From positions 1,364,001 through 1,428,000 of the forward strand of contig NZ_CP081001.1 in NCBI RefSeq assembly GCF_029590555.1: 64,000 nt of DNA. The letters are read 5' to 3'. This DNA comes from Sphingobium sp. V4. GTDB lineage: Bacteria; Pseudomonadota; Alphaproteobacteria; Sphingomonadales; Sphingomonadaceae. The notes beneath the pieces were generated by a model that ran no database searches, was not told where the DNA came from, and saw only the letters and a program-made list of their open reading frames with translations. Positions 9,651 through 19,517 of this stretch are shown here, piece after piece. Positions within the stretch are counted from its first letter, which is position 1. Each line of letters opens with the position of its first letter. Made by a program: the position numbers and the translations under genes.

Positions 9651-12386
9651 ATGTTCGGCGCACTCGCCAAGTCCATCTTCGGATCGTCCAACGAACGTTA
9701 TGTGAAGTCGCTGGGCAAGATCGTCGACAAGATCGCCTCGTTCGAACCTGCGGTCCAGGCGCTGAGCGACGAGGATCTGGCGGCTCAGACGGCGCGATTC
9801 CGCGAACGGCTGGCTGCCGGCGAGACGCTGGACGACCTGCTGCCGGAGGCCTTCGCCACGGTCCGCGAAGCGTCCGTCCGCGTTCTGGGAATGCGGCATT
9901 TCGACGTGCAGATGGTGGGTGGCATCGTGCTGCATCGCGGCGAGATTGCCGAAATGCGCACTGGTGAGGGCAAGACCCTGGTCGCGACGCTCGCCACCTA
10001 TCTCAATGCGCTGGAGGGGAAGGGCGTTCACGTCGTCACCGTGAACGACTATCTCGCTACCCGCGACTGCGAATGGATGGGTCAGGTCTATCGCTTCCTC
10101 GGCCTCACCACCGGCGTCATCGTGCCGAACATCAGCGAGGACCAGCGGCGCGAGGCCTATGCGGCCGACATCACCTACGCGACGAACAACGAACTCGGCT
10201 TCGACTATCTGCGCGACAATATGAAATATGACCGCGGCTCGATGGTCCAGCGGCCGTTCAATTACGCGATCGTCGATGAGGTGGACTCGATCCTGATCGA
10301 CGAGGCGCGCACGCCGCTCATCATCTCCGGCCCGACCGACGACAAGTCGGAACTCTATGTCGCGGTCGATGCGATCGTGAAGCAGATCACCGAATCCGAC
10401 TATGAGAAGGACGAGAAGCAGCGCAGCGTCACGCTGACCGAGGACGGCACCGAGAAGATCGAGCGGCTGCTGGAGCAGGCGGGCCTGCTTCAGGGCGCGA
10501 ACCTCTATGATTTCGAGAATACCGCCGTCGTCCACCATGTGAACCAGGCGCTACGCGCGAACGTGATGTTCCGCCGCGACATCGACTATATCGTGAAGGA
10601 CGGCAAGGTCGTCATCATCGATGAGTTCACCGGCCGCATGATGGATGGTCGCCGCTGGTCCGATGGCCTGCACCAAGCGGTCGAAGCCAAGGAAGCGGTG
10701 AATATCGAGCCGGAAAATCAGACGCTCGCCTCGATCACCTTCCAGAATTATTTCCGCATGTACCCCAAGCTGGGCGGCATGACCGGCACGGCCGCGACCG
10801 AGGCGACCGAATTCTACGAAATCTACAAGATGAACGTAGTCACCATCCCGACCAACCGGCCGGTGCAGCGCGTCGACGAGGAAGACAGTTTCTACAAGAA
10901 TCTGGAAGACAAGTTCCGCGGGATCGCGCGGACCATCAAGGAGCATCAGCTCAAGGGGCAGCCGGTGCTGGTCGGCACAGTGTCGATCGAGAAATCGGAA
11001 ATGCTGTCCGAATTCCTCAACCAGGAAGGCGTCAAGCACGCGGTCCTCAACGCTCGCTTCCATGAGAGCGAGGCGCATATCGTGGCGCAGGCGGGCCGCA
11101 AGGGCGCGGTTACGATCGCCACCAACATGGCCGGGCGCGGCACCGACATCAAGCTGGGCGGCAATCTGGAGATGCGGGTCGAGGACGAACTGCGCGACAT
11201 GCCCGAAGGGCCGGAGCGCGAAGCGGCCATCGCCCGGATCGAGGCCGAGATCGAGGCGGAGAAGCAGGAAGTGCTGGCCGCCGGCGGCCTGTTCGTGCTG
11301 GCGACCGAGCGGCATGAAAGCCGCCGCATCGACAATCAGCTGCGCGGCCGTTCGGGCCGTCAGGGCGACCCCGGCCTGTCGCGCTTCTATCTGAGCCTCG
11401 ACGACGACCTGATGCGTATCTTCGGCCCGGACACGATGTTCGCGAAGATGATCCGCTCCAATCTGGAGGATGGCGAGGCGCTGCCGCCGTCGAAATGGCT
11501 CAGCAAGGCCATCGAGACTGCGCAGAAGAAGGTCGAGGCGCGCAACTACGACATTCGCAAGCAGGTCGTCGAATATGACGACGTGATGAACGACCAGCGC
11601 AAGGTCATCTACGAACAGCGCAGCGACATCATGGATGCCGACACGGTGGACGATGTCGTCGCCGACATGCGGCATGAAACGGTCAACGATCTGGTCGGTG
11701 CATCCTGCCCGCCGGGCACCTATCCCGAACAATGGGATATGGAGCGTCTCAAGGTCCGTACTGCGGAAATCCTGGGCCTGGAACCTGATTTTGATGCCTG
11801 GCTGGCCGAGGATGCCGTCGATCCCGAAATGATCGAGGAACGCCTGGTCGCGCTGGCCGACGAAGCCGTGGCCGAGAAGGTCAAGGAGATCGACGCGGCC
11901 GATTGGCACATGATTGAGAAGTCGATCCTGCTTCAGAGCTTGGACCATCACTGGAAGGAGCATCTGGCGACGCTGGACGCGCTGCGCCAGGTTGTCCATC
12001 TGCGCGCCTATGCTCAGAAGACGCCGATCAACGAATATAAGCAGGAAGCCTTCGCCCTGTTCGAGCGGATGCTGGAAAATATCCGCGAGGATGTGACCGG
12101 GTCGATCGCGCGGGTGCAGTTCCGGATGGAGCAGCCGCCGATCCAGGATTATGGCCTGCCGGTGCTGCCCGATTTCATCACCACGCACATCGATCCGTTT
12201 TCGGGCGAGGACAACAGCGCCGATATCGATGCTGGGCAGCTGGGCGGCATCACGACGACGATCCCGCGTGCGGCGCTCGCCCCGGCATCGCCAGGCGAGT
12301 TCGCCAATCTCGACATCAGCCGCAACGCGCCCTGTCCGTGCGGATCGGGCCAGAAATACAAGCATTGCCACGGTGCGCTGGCCTGA
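9651..12386 (+). CDS. secA: Preprotein translocase subunit SecA
   Basis: SecA is the ATPase motor that pushes unfolded preproteins through SecYEG. The protein has 911 residues. Walker A is at about residues 102-109 (MRTGEGKT) and the DEAD-like box [14 protein letters not shown] is near residue 209. The C-terminus is the zinc-binding tail [14 protein letters not shown], which also contacts SecB. Length and domain order are normal. The ATG at 9651 has GGGAGA seven bases upstream; the in-frame codon at 9585 has no such support. It appears to be monocistronic. Confidence 0.98.
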   Translation: MFGALAKSIFGSSNERYVKSLGKIVDKIASFEPAVQALSDEDLAAQTARFRERLAAGETLDDLLPEAFATVREASVRVLGMRHFDVQMVGGIVLHRGEIAEMRTGEGKTLVATLATYLNALEGKGVHVVTVNDYLATRDCEWMGQVYRFLGLTTGVIVPNISEDQRREAYAADITYATNNELGFDYLRDNMKYDRGSMVQRPFNYAIVDEVDSILIDEARTPLIISGPTDDKSELYVAVDAIVKQITESDYEKDEKQRSVTLTEDGTEKIERLLEQAGLLQGANLYDFENTAVVHHVNQALRANVMFRRDIDYIVKDGKVVIIDEFTGRMMDGRRWSDGLHQAVEAKEAVNIEPENQTLASITFQNYFRMYPKLGGMTGTAATEATEFYEIYKMNVVTIPTNRPVQRVDEEDSFYKNLEDKFRGIARTIKEHQLKGQPVLVGTVSIEKSEMLSEFLNQEGVKHAVLNARFHESEAHIVAQAGRKGAVTIATNMAGRGTDIKLGGNLEMRVEDELRDMPEGPEREAAIARIEAEIEAEKQEVLAAGGLFVLATERHESRRIDNQLRGRSGRQGDPGLSRFYLSLDDDLMRIFGPDTMFAKMIRSNLEDGEALPPSKWLSKAIETAQKKVEARNYDIRKQVVEYDDVMNDQRKVIYEQRSDIMDADTVDDVVADMRHETVNDLVGASCPPGTYPEQWDMERLKVRTAEILGLEPDFDAWLAEDAVDPEMIEERLVALADEAVAEKVKEIDAADWHMIEKSILLQSLDHHWKEHLATLDALRQVVHLRAYAQKTPINEYKQEAFALFERMLENIREDVTGSIARVQFRMEQPPIQDYGLPVLPDFITTHIDPFSGEDNSADIDAGQLGGITTTIPRAALAPASPGEFANLDISRNAPCPCGSGQKYKHCHGALA

Positions 12387-12495
12387 TCCGACATGGGCGG
12401 ACGATGTTCGCCCCAGGCCGTCTTAACCATCGCGCTTAGGAATTTCGCAAGACAAGGCGGCGAGGCTGCATCTGTCCCGGGGGGCTAACCGGGAG
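12387..12495. other. Intergenic gap after secA
   Basis: About 110 bases lie between secA and the PilZ gene. The only structure I see is a short C-C-C-G-G / C-C-G-G-G inverted repeat just before the PilZ ribosome-binding site. No gene is visible. Confidence 0.4.
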
Positions 12496-12858
12496 ATGGC
12501 GATGGACAGCATCATTTATCGCGCGCGCGCCGAACGACGGCGAGAAAAGCGCTTCGCCGCCGATGTCGAAGCAATACTCAGTTGGAGCGGCCTGTCCGAG
12601 CCGGTAGAGATCCGCAATATCTCGATCTACGGCGCACTGCTGGCTGGCGCGTGGCTGCCCCCGGTGGGCGAGCGCGTGACGCTGATCGCCGACCATCTGG
12701 AGGTGTGCGGCACGGTGATCTGGAACGGGCCGGATCGATGCGGCATATTGCTGAGCCGGGCCGTCGATCCCGTGGCGATCATCGGAGAATCGGGCGCGCG
12801 GGCAACGGCGTCCGCTCCCATCACCCTCCGCCAGGTCGCGCCCGGCAGCTACGCCTGA
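12496..12858 (+). CDS. PilZ domain protein (putative c-di-GMP receptor)
   Basis: This is a 120-residue single-domain protein. The c-di-GMP binding signature is visible: R-x-x-x-R at residues 15-19 (RREKR) and N-x-S-x-x-G at residues 41-46 (NISIYG). PilZ proteins bind cyclic di-GMP and alter motility, polysaccharide or cell-cycle targets; no partner domain shows which applies here. The ATG at 12496 follows a GGGAG; the ATG at 12502 is an alternative two codons in. The position between secA and a tRNA gene gives no functional hint. Confidence 0.85.
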   Translation: MAMDSIIYRARAERRREKRFAADVEAILSWSGLSEPVEIRNISIYGALLAGAWLPPVGERVTLIADHLEVCGTVIWNGPDRCGILLSRAVDPVAIIGESGARATASAPITLRQVAPGSYA

Positions 12859-12884
12859 TGCAGATGAGCTGCCAGAGCGCAGGG

Positions 12885-12974
12885 TGGCGGACAGGGTGGG
12901 ATTCGAACCCACGGTGAGCGTAAACCCACGGCGGTTTTCAAGACCGCTGCCTTAAACCACTCGGCCACCTGTCC
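12885..12974 (-). tRNA. tRNA-Ser (anticodon UGA)
   Basis: Read on the minus strand, the 90-base gene has a 7-bp acceptor stem (GGACAGG / CCTGTCC), the D-arm start GCCGAG, anticodon loop CTTGAAA with anticodon TGA, a long variable arm typical of class II tRNA-Ser, and the T-loop GGTTCGAATCC. The 3' CCA is encoded at 12887-12885. The long variable arm and the anticodon both point to serine, reading UCA codons. Confidence 0.97.
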
Positions 12975-13106
12975 GTTGCCCGCTTCCTAACGTGCCGAGC
13001 GGACTTGCCAAGCGCAAAATCACGCGATGCACGGTTCATCGCCTTCTCCGCCATCGATCCCGATAAGGGGTTTCCCGTCTCGCACCGGCTGTGCAACAAC
13101 GGGGTC

Positions 13107-14153
13107 ATGAGAGATTCTGTGCGCTCATCCGCTCTGGCGCTGCTTCTGGGGCTGGCCACCGTTACCGCTACGGTTGCTCCCGTGCCTGCCTTGGCGCAGG
13201 ACAATGCGTCCTTCCAGGCCTATCTGGAAAGCCTGCGTCCGAAGGCGCGGGCCATGGGCATAGGCGACGGAACGCTGAACAGCGTCTTTCCCGGCCTGAC
13301 CCCCAATGCGCGCGTCATCCAGCTTGACCAGAGCCAGCCCGGGGGCGGCGCCTATTCGCCGATCCCCAATTTCGAGCCTTATCGCCGCCAGCATGTCGAC
13401 GCGGCGCGGATCAGTCGCGGCCGCACCGCCTATCGGGCCAATCGCGGCCGACTGGCGCGGATCGAGGCGGAAACCGGCGTTCCGGAAGAGATCATGGTCG
13501 CGATCTACGGCCATGAAACCAATTATGGTTCCTACACGGGCGATTTCGACCTGATCCGTTCGCTGGCGACGCTGTCATGGGAAGGGCGACGGCGCGCGCT
13601 GTTCGAGCCGGAACTGCTGGCGACGCTCAAGATGCTGGACAATGGCGTGCCGCGCAGCCGGCTGGTCGGCAGCTGGGCCGGCGCAACCGGCTATCCGCAA
13701 TTCCTGCCCAGCGTCTATCTGCGCCTGGCCAAGGATGGCGATGGCGACGGCAAGGCTGACATCTGGACCAGCGAGGCCGATGCGCTCGCCTCGATCGCCA
13801 ATTATTTCGTCCAATCCGGATGGCGTCGCGGCCAGCCCTGGGGCGTGGCCGTATCGGTTCCCGCCGGCTTGAACCGCGCGGCCATCGCGGCGCGGACCAC
13901 GCCGCCCCGCTGCCCCCGCGTGTTCAACCGGCATAGTCGCTGGCTGACCATAGCGGAATGGCGCAAGCTGGGGCTGGCGCCGGCGAACGGCATTTGGCCC
14001 GCGGACAGCATGTTGGCCACGCTGCTGGAGCCGGACGGGCCGGGTCAGACCGCCTATCTGCTGACCAGCAATTATCGCGTGATCCTCGATTATAATTGTT
14101 CCAATTTCTATGCCTTGTCGGTGGGATTGCTGGCGGATGCGGTCAAACAATAG
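13107..14153 (+). CDS. Lytic murein transglycosylase, MltB family
   Basis: The protein has 348 residues and cuts the glycan strand of peptidoglycan, releasing 1,6-anhydromuropeptides. A signal peptide ends near the A-L-A-Q-D motif (about residue 31), with no lipobox cysteine, so it is likely periplasmic. The SLT_2 catalytic glutamate is Glu137 in GHETNYG. The segments SWAGATGYPQFLPSVY and the C-terminal NYRVILDYN are typical of the family. The C-terminal peptidoglycan-binding domain found in some members is absent. The start at 13107 (MRDSVRSS) places the signal peptide correctly. It overlaps the next gene by 17 bases. Confidence 0.9.
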   Translation: MRDSVRSSALALLLGLATVTATVAPVPALAQDNASFQAYLESLRPKARAMGIGDGTLNSVFPGLTPNARVIQLDQSQPGGGAYSPIPNFEPYRRQHVDAARISRGRTAYRANRGRLARIEAETGVPEEIMVAIYGHETNYGSYTGDFDLIRSLATLSWEGRRRALFEPELLATLKMLDNGVPRSRLVGSWAGATGYPQFLPSVYLRLAKDGDGDGKADIWTSEADALASIANYFVQSGWRRGQPWGVAVSVPAGLNRAAIAARTTPPRCPRVFNRHSRWLTIAEWRKLGLAPANGIWPADSMLATLLEPDGPGQTAYLLTSNYRVILDYNCSNFYALSVGLLADAVKQ

Positions 14154-15102
14154 CGGGCGCGCGGCAGCCGCCTTGATGCTGGCAATGGCTTGTAGCGCGC
14201 TGGCGGCGCAGCCGAAAAAGACCGTAACGCCGCCGTCAGGCCGGATGGTCGCGGATGCGCCGGTCCTGCTGGGCGAGCCCTATGTCGTTGCCGGTACGAC
14301 CTACACGCCGGCCGATCCGGTCCATTATGACGAAGTCGGCTATGCCGGCATCTCGGACAGCGGCAGCCTGGGGAAGGCGACGGCCAATGGCGAAGCCTTC
14401 GTGTCTTCAGCGGTCGGTGCCGCGCACAAGACCTTGCCCCTGCCCAGCTATGTCGAGGTGACGGCGCTCGACAGCGGCAGGACGATATTGGTGCGTGTCA
14501 ATGATCGGGGACCGATGCGTGGCGACCAGGTGATCGCCCTGTCACCCGGCGCCGCAGCGCAGCTCGGCGTCGGTGATGGGCCATTCCCCGTGCGCGTGCG
14601 GCGGGTCAATCCGCCCGAACAGGAGCGCGCTGCGCTCCGTGCCCACGGCCGCGCCGCCGACCGGCTGGAAACGCCGCCTGCCTTGCTCAAGGCGCTCAGG
14701 AGCAAACTTTCCGCTAGGCCGGTAGCCCCGCCGTCACCACCTCAGCCCCCGATCGCCTCAGCGGCGGCCTCGGCGCCCCGGCCGGGCGCTGATTTCGACA
14801 AGCCGACGCCGCGCCTTCCGCTGAAATCCCCTCTGGCGGCCCCGGCGGCCAGGCCCGCCGCACCCACGGTGGCAACCCCGGCGGGCAAGGGCGGCTATGT
14901 CGTGCAGGTCGGCGCCTTTTCATCGCAGGAACGGGCCGAAACGCTCGCGAGTAGCATGGGCGCCAGGGCCGAACGGGCCGGAAGCTTGTGGCGCGTGCGC
15001 TTCGGCCCCTATCCGACGCGCCAGGCCGCGCAGGCCGGCCTACGCACGGCAACCGCCAAGGGCTTTGAGAATGTCCGCATCATGGCTAATGACGCGCGAT
15101 AG
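14137..15102 (+). CDS. rlpA: RlpA-like septal ring lytic transglycosylase with SPOR domain
   Basis: The protein has 321 residues. Its double-psi beta-barrel domain keeps the three residues needed in Pseudomonas aeruginosa RlpA: Glu in TANGEAF, His in AAHKTLPL and Asp in VRVNDRGPM. The usual W-Y-G at the domain start is replaced by Y-A-G. A proline/alanine-rich linker leads to a C-terminal SPOR domain (GGYVVQVGAFSSQ onward) that binds denuded glycan at the septum. The N-terminus has a signal segment with an imperfect lipobox (A-M-A-C), so lipidation is likely but not certain. The ATG at 14137 overlaps the mltB-like gene by 17 bases. Confidence 0.88.
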   Translation: MRSNNSGRAAAALMLAMACSALAAQPKKTVTPPSGRMVADAPVLLGEPYVVAGTTYTPADPVHYDEVGYAGISDSGSLGKATANGEAFVSSAVGAAHKTLPLPSYVEVTALDSGRTILVRVNDRGPMRGDQVIALSPGAAAQLGVGDGPFPVRVRRVNPPEQERAALRAHGRAADRLETPPALLKALRSKLSARPVAPPSPPQPPIASAAASAPRPGADFDKPTPRLPLKSPLAAPAARPAAPTVATPAGKGGYVVQVGAFSSQERAETLASSMGARAERAGSLWRVRFGPYPTRQAAQAGLRTATAKGFENVRIMANDAR

Positions 15103-15148
15103 GCATCGCGCATCGAAGCGATTCCATCTTGTTCGAAGGCAGTCCCCG

Positions 15149-16312
15149 ATGAAGAAAAGCGTTGCCCTCCTCCTTGCCGTCGGGCTGCTGGCCCAGCCGC
15201 TGATCGCGGCCGCGCCGCCCTACACCAGCGAAGCGCCGATCGCCTATATGAAGGATCTGTCGTCCGGGGCGGTGTTGTACGACAAGGGGGGGCAGACCCG
15301 GATGCCGCCTGCCTCCATGGCGAAGATGATGACGGCCCATGTCGCGTTCCGCCTGATCCAGAAGGGCGAATTGAAGCTCGACACCAAATTCACCGTCCGC
15401 CCGGAGACATGGAAGCAGTGGCATGGGCCGCAGGCGGGATCGACCATGTTCCTCTCGGCTGGAGAGCAGGTTTCGGTGGAAAATCTGCTGCACGGCATCG
15501 TCACACTGTCGGGTAACGATGCCTGCGTAGTGCTGGCCGAAGGCATCGCCGGGACCGAGCAGGCCTTCGTCGCGGCGATGAATGAGGAAGCCAAGCGGCT
15601 GGGCCTCAAGAACAGCCATTTCGGCACCAGCAACGGCTGGCCCGATGAAGGCGTGACCTATGTCACCGCCGAGGATCTGGCCAAGCTGGCCCAGGCGACG
15701 GTCGAGGAGACGCCCGACCTCTACAAGAAATTTTATGCCACCCGGTCCTTCACCTGGGGCAAGACCATGGGCGGCGCTGACATCGCCCAGGGCAATCGCA
15801 ACCCGATCCTGGGCAAGATCGCCGGCGCGGACGGCCTCAAGACCGGCCATACTCAGGAAGCCGGATTCGGCTTCACCGGCTCGGCCGAACAGGATGGCCG
15901 CCGCCTGGTGATGGTGGTCGCGGGCCTGACCAGCTTCAACGGCCGCATCGCTGAATCGGTGCGCTTCATGGATTGGGGCTTCAAGGCGTGGAAGGCCCAG
16001 CCTCTGTTCAAGAAGGGCCAGACCGTCGAGACGGCGGAGGTGCAACTGGGCAGCGCGATGAGTGTGCCGCTGGTCGCACCACAGAATTTGGCCGTCACCC
16101 TGCCGCGCACCGCGTCGGCCAATGTGCAGGTGAAGGTCGTCTACACCGGCCCGATCAAGGCGCCGATCGCGAAGGGGCAGCAGATCGCCCAGCTCATCGT
16201 CCAGACGCCGGACACGCCGCCGCAGATCATGCCGCTGGTTGCCGGTGAGGAGGTCGCGGAGGCCGGCATCTTCGGTCGCCTGTGGAACGGCCTGAAGTCG
16301 CTCTTCGCTTGA
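15149..16312 (+). CDS. D-alanyl-D-alanine carboxypeptidase (PBP5/6 type)
   Basis: The protein has 387 residues and trims the terminal D-Ala of peptidoglycan pentapeptides in the periplasm. A cleavable signal peptide ends after L-I-A-A-A. The penicillin-binding motifs are S-M-A-K at residues 56-59, S-G-N in LSGNDACV, and K-T-G in GLKTGHT. The C-terminal segment GIFGRLWNGLKSLF is an amphipathic helix, as in PBP5, that anchors the enzyme to the outer leaflet of the inner membrane. The symbol could be dacC or dacF; I do not choose. It forms a wall-remodelling run with the two preceding genes. Confidence 0.94.
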   Translation: MKKSVALLLAVGLLAQPLIAAAPPYTSEAPIAYMKDLSSGAVLYDKGGQTRMPPASMAKMMTAHVAFRLIQKGELKLDTKFTVRPETWKQWHGPQAGSTMFLSAGEQVSVENLLHGIVTLSGNDACVVLAEGIAGTEQAFVAAMNEEAKRLGLKNSHFGTSNGWPDEGVTYVTAEDLAKLAQATVEETPDLYKKFYATRSFTWGKTMGGADIAQGNRNPILGKIAGADGLKTGHTQEAGFGFTGSAEQDGRRLVMVVAGLTSFNGRIAESVRFMDWGFKAWKAQPLFKKGQTVETAEVQLGSAMSVPLVAPQNLAVTLPRTASANVQVKVVYTGPIKAPIAKGQQIAQLIVQTPDTPPQIMPLVAGEEVAEAGIFGRLWNGLKSLFA

Positions 16313-16935
16313 ACCAAGGGCGGTTCATCACGCTGGAAGGCGGCGAGGGCGCGGGCAAGTCGACACAGCTTCGTGCGCTGGCGGCGGCATTGCGCGCGCG
16401 CGGACTGGAAGTGGTCGAGACGCGCGAACCGGGGGGCAGCGAAGGGGCGGAGGCGATCCGCGCGCTGCTGCTGACCGGGGGCGCCGATCGCTGGAGCCCG
16501 CGCGCCGAGGCGCTGCTGTTCGCGGCTGCGCGCGCGGACCATGTCGAAAAGACGATCCGCCCGGCGCTGGCGCGGGGCGCCTGGATATTGTCCGACCGCT
16601 TCCTGGATTCCAGTCGCGCCTATCAGGGGCAGGGCGACCTTACCGACGCTGACATATTGATGCTGCACCGGATCGGCAGCGCGGGCTTCCTGCCCGACCG
16701 CACCTTGCTGCTGACCCTGCCCGAGGCCGAAGCGACCGGCCGGGCCAAGGCGCGCGACGGCGATGCGGCGGACCGAATCGGCGGGCGGGCAAGTGATTTC
16801 CACCGCGCCGTGGCCGACGCCTTCACCCGGTTCGCCCGCGAGGAAGGCGAGCGGGTCCGTGCCGTCGACGCGGCTGGTCCGCCCGAGGCCGTGACCGGGC
16901 GACTGTTCGACGCGATCGTAGACCTGCTGCCATGA
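16309..16935 (+). CDS. tmk: Thymidylate kinase
   Basis: Tmk phosphorylates dTMP to dTDP for DNA synthesis. The P-loop is LEGGEGAGKSTQ, the D-R-F motif is SDRFLDSSRAYQG, and the lid is rich in arginine (GRAKARDGDAADRIGG). The start is uncertain: TTG at 16309 (giving NQGRFITLEGGEG) overlaps the upstream stop by four bases and gives the usual N-terminus of the family; a GTG at 16282 would add nine residues. About 208 residues from the TTG is normal length. It is followed by holB with a 4-base overlap, a common pair. Confidence 0.94.
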   Translation: MNQGRFITLEGGEGAGKSTQLRALAAALRARGLEVVETREPGGSEGAEAIRALLLTGGADRWSPRAEALLFAAARADHVEKTIRPALARGAWILSDRFLDSSRAYQGQGDLTDADILMLHRIGSAGFLPDRTLLLTLPEAEATGRAKARDGDAADRIGGRASDFHRAVADAFTRFAREEGERVRAVDAAGPPEAVTGRLFDAIVDLLP

Positions 16936-17903
16936 CGTCACTTCTGGGCCATGACGCGCAAGCCGATATGCTGATCGCCGCCGCGCGCGGCGGACGGATG
17001 CACCATGGCTGGATTTTCGCTGGTCCAAGAGGTGTCGGCAAGGGCAGCTTTGCAAGGGCACTGGCGCTGCGGCTGCTGGCGGACGCCGCCGGGCCGCTGA
17101 TCGGGGGGGAGGGGTTGTCCGTACCGGAAAATCACCCGATCCGGCGGCTGATCGAAGCGACCGCGCATCCCGATTATGCCGAACTGGCGCCACTGGAGAA
17201 GGAAACCGGGACCGCACGCAACATCAGCGTCGATCAGGTGCGGGGGCTGCAAAGGCTGATCCAGTCCGCCCCTTCGCTGTCGAACCGCCGGGTGGTGGTT
17301 ATCGACAGCGCCGACGATCTGGAGCGGGGCGCGGCCAACGCGCTGCTCAAGACGCTGGAGGAGCCGCCGGCCGACATGCTGTTCCTGCTGGTCAGCCATG
17401 CGCCGGGGCGACTGCTGCCCACTATCCGATCGCGGTGCCGCACCCTGCGCTTCGATCCGCTCGATGCGGCGACGATGCGGGCGGTGTTGAAGGCCAGCGA
17501 CGAAAGGCTGTCACCACAGGAGATCGACGAGCTGGTGCGGGCAGGCGAGGGTTCGCCGGGGCAGGCGCTGCGTTTTGCCGGCCTCAACCTCTCGGAAATC
17601 GAACAGACGCTGACGAGTCTCGCGATGCAGGGTGATCCAGGCAATCGTCAAAGGCTGGCGCTGGCCAAGGCGCTGGCGCTCAAATCGGCCAAGCCGCGCT
17701 ATGAGGCCTTTCTGGAACGTGCGCCTGCCTTCATCGCGCAGGCGGCGCGGACGCGGCACGGGCCCGCGCTCGGCCAGGCGCTCGACCATTGGGAGAAGGC
17801 GCGGCATCTGGCGGGCGGCGCGGTGATCCTGTCGCTCGATCCGGCCGCGGTGGTGTTCGAACTGTCCGGGCACGTTGCGGCGCTGGCGCCAAAGGGGGCA
17901 TAA
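16932..17903 (+). CDS. holB: DNA polymerase III subunit delta prime
   Basis: The protein has 323 residues and is part of the clamp loader that puts the beta sliding clamp on primed DNA. The AAA+ P-loop region GPRGVGKGSFA and the SRC motif (TIRSRCRTL) of clamp loader subunits are clear, as is the NALLKTLEEPP segment. The zinc-binding cysteines of Escherichia coli delta prime are not seen. The ATG overlaps the tmk stop by four bases (ATGA), so the two are coupled. Confidence 0.93.
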   Translation: MTSLLGHDAQADMLIAAARGGRMHHGWIFAGPRGVGKGSFARALALRLLADAAGPLIGGEGLSVPENHPIRRLIEATAHPDYAELAPLEKETGTARNISVDQVRGLQRLIQSAPSLSNRRVVVIDSADDLERGAANALLKTLEEPPADMLFLLVSHAPGRLLPTIRSRCRTLRFDPLDAATMRAVLKASDERLSPQEIDELVRAGEGSPGQALRFAGLNLSEIEQTLTSLAMQGDPGNRQRLALAKALALKSAKPRYEAFLERAPAFIAQAARTRHGPALGQALDHWEKARHLAGGAVILSLDPAAVVFELSGHVAALAPKGA

Positions 17904-17944
17904 AGCGGCTTTGCGACGGCGCGAACTGCGGGTAGGGAAGCGCC

Positions 17945-19513
17945 ATGTCCAAGCCCTTCACCATCACCACCGCCATTTCCTATCCTAACGGCCGGCCCCA
18001 TATCGGCCACGCTTATGAGGTGATCGCGACCGACGCGGTCGCCCGCTTCCAGCGGATGATGGGCCGCGACGTCTTCTTCCAGACCGGCACTGACGAACAT
18101 GGGCTGAAAATGGCCCAGACGGCGCGTGGACGCGGTATCGAGCCGCGCGAACTTGCGGATGAAATGGCGTCTTATTTCAAGGATATGAACGACAGGCTGA
18201 ATATCAGCTATGATCGCTTCATCCGCACCAGCGAACCGGATCATCACCGCGCCAGCCAGGCGATCTGGCAGGCGATGGAGGCCAGCGGCGACCTGTATCT
18301 CGGCCGCTACGAAGGCTGGTATTCGGTCCGCGACGAAGCTTTTTACGACGAAAAGGAAATTACGGAAGGAGAAGGCGGCGTCAAGCTGTCCCCCCAGGGT
18401 ACGCCAGTCGAATGGACGGTCGAGGAAAGCTGGTTCTTCCGCCTTTCCGCCTATCAGGACCGACTGCTGGCGCTATACGAAAGCCAGCCTGACTTCATCC
18501 AGCCCGACAGCCGCCGCAATGAAATCCTCCGCTTCGTGGAGGGCGGCCTGTCCGACCTCAGCGTCTCGCGGACCAGCTTCGACTGGGGCGTCAAGGTGCC
18601 AGGATCGGATGGCCATGTCATGTATGTCTGGGTCGACGCGCTCACCAACTATCTGACCGGCTGCGGTTATCCCGACGATGCATCTCGGATGGCGCGCTAT
18701 TGGGCTGAGGGCGGCGACATAACGCACATCATCGGCAAGGATATCGTGCGTTTTCATACAGTTTACTGGCCGGCTTTTCTGATGAGCGCGAAGCTGCCGT
18801 TGCCAAAGCAAGTATTCGGCCACGGTTTCCTGCTCAACCGCGGCGAAAAAATGTCCAAGTCGCTGGGGAACGTCGCCGATCCGATGGAACTGGCCGACCG
18901 TTTCGGCGTGGACCAGTTGCGCTATTTCCTGCTGTCCGAAGTGACCTTCGGCAATGACGGCAGCTATAGCGCGGAAGCGATCGTCCAGCGGGCGAACAGC
19001 GACCTCGGCAATGCCTTCGGCAATCTGGCCCAGCGGACCTTGAGCTTCATCGCCAAGAATCTGGACGGTCGCCTGCCTGCGGTCCATGGGCATGACGCCG
19101 CCGACCGCGAGCTGTTCGCGCTGCTCGACAAGACGATCCGCACCGACATGCCCGCCGCCTTCGCCGATCTCGCGCCGAGCGTCGCGATCGAGGCTTGGCT
19201 GCGCGCCTGTTTCGCCTGCAACCAATATATCGACGCGCAGGCACCGTGGGCGCTGCGCAAGACCGATCCCGAGCGGATGGAGACGGTGCTGGCGACGCTC
19301 TATATCGCGATCGCCCAGCTGGCGGTCGCGATCCTGCCGGTCATCCCGGCGAGCGCCGCCGCGTTGCTCGATCATATGGGCGTGCCGGCCGACAAGCGCG
19401 GCTATGCGGCGATCGGCGATCACTGGTATTCGCCGCTGGCCGATAGCGATTTCCTGCTTGCCGCCCCCAAGCCGCTCTTCCCACGCCTCGACCTGGCCGA
19501 AGCGGACGTCTGA
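17945..19513 (+). CDS. metG: Methionine--tRNA ligase
   Basis: The protein has 522 residues and charges tRNA-Met. The class I signatures are HIGH (in GRPHIGHAYE, near residue 20) and KMSKS (in GEKMSKSLGN, near residue 302). The connective domain lacks the C-x-x-C zinc knuckles, and the C-terminal EMAP/Arc1p-type tRNA-binding domain is absent, so this is the short alphaproteobacterial form. It lies 41 bases after holB and just before a TatD gene, a gene order common in alphaproteobacteria. Confidence 0.96.
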   Translation: MSKPFTITTAISYPNGRPHIGHAYEVIATDAVARFQRMMGRDVFFQTGTDEHGLKMAQTARGRGIEPRELADEMASYFKDMNDRLNISYDRFIRTSEPDHHRASQAIWQAMEASGDLYLGRYEGWYSVRDEAFYDEKEITEGEGGVKLSPQGTPVEWTVEESWFFRLSAYQDRLLALYESQPDFIQPDSRRNEILRFVEGGLSDLSVSRTSFDWGVKVPGSDGHVMYVWVDALTNYLTGCGYPDDASRMARYWAEGGDITHIIGKDIVRFHTVYWPAFLMSAKLPLPKQVFGHGFLLNRGEKMSKSLGNVADPMELADRFGVDQLRYFLLSEVTFGNDGSYSAEAIVQRANSDLGNAFGNLAQRTLSFIAKNLDGRLPAVHGHDAADRELFALLDKTIRTDMPAAFADLAPSVAIEAWLRACFACNQYIDAQAPWALRKTDPERMETVLATLYIAIAQLAVAILPVIPASAAALLDHMGVPADKRGYAAIGDHWYSPLADSDFLLAAPKPLFPRLDLAEADV

Positions 19514-19517
19514 CGCC

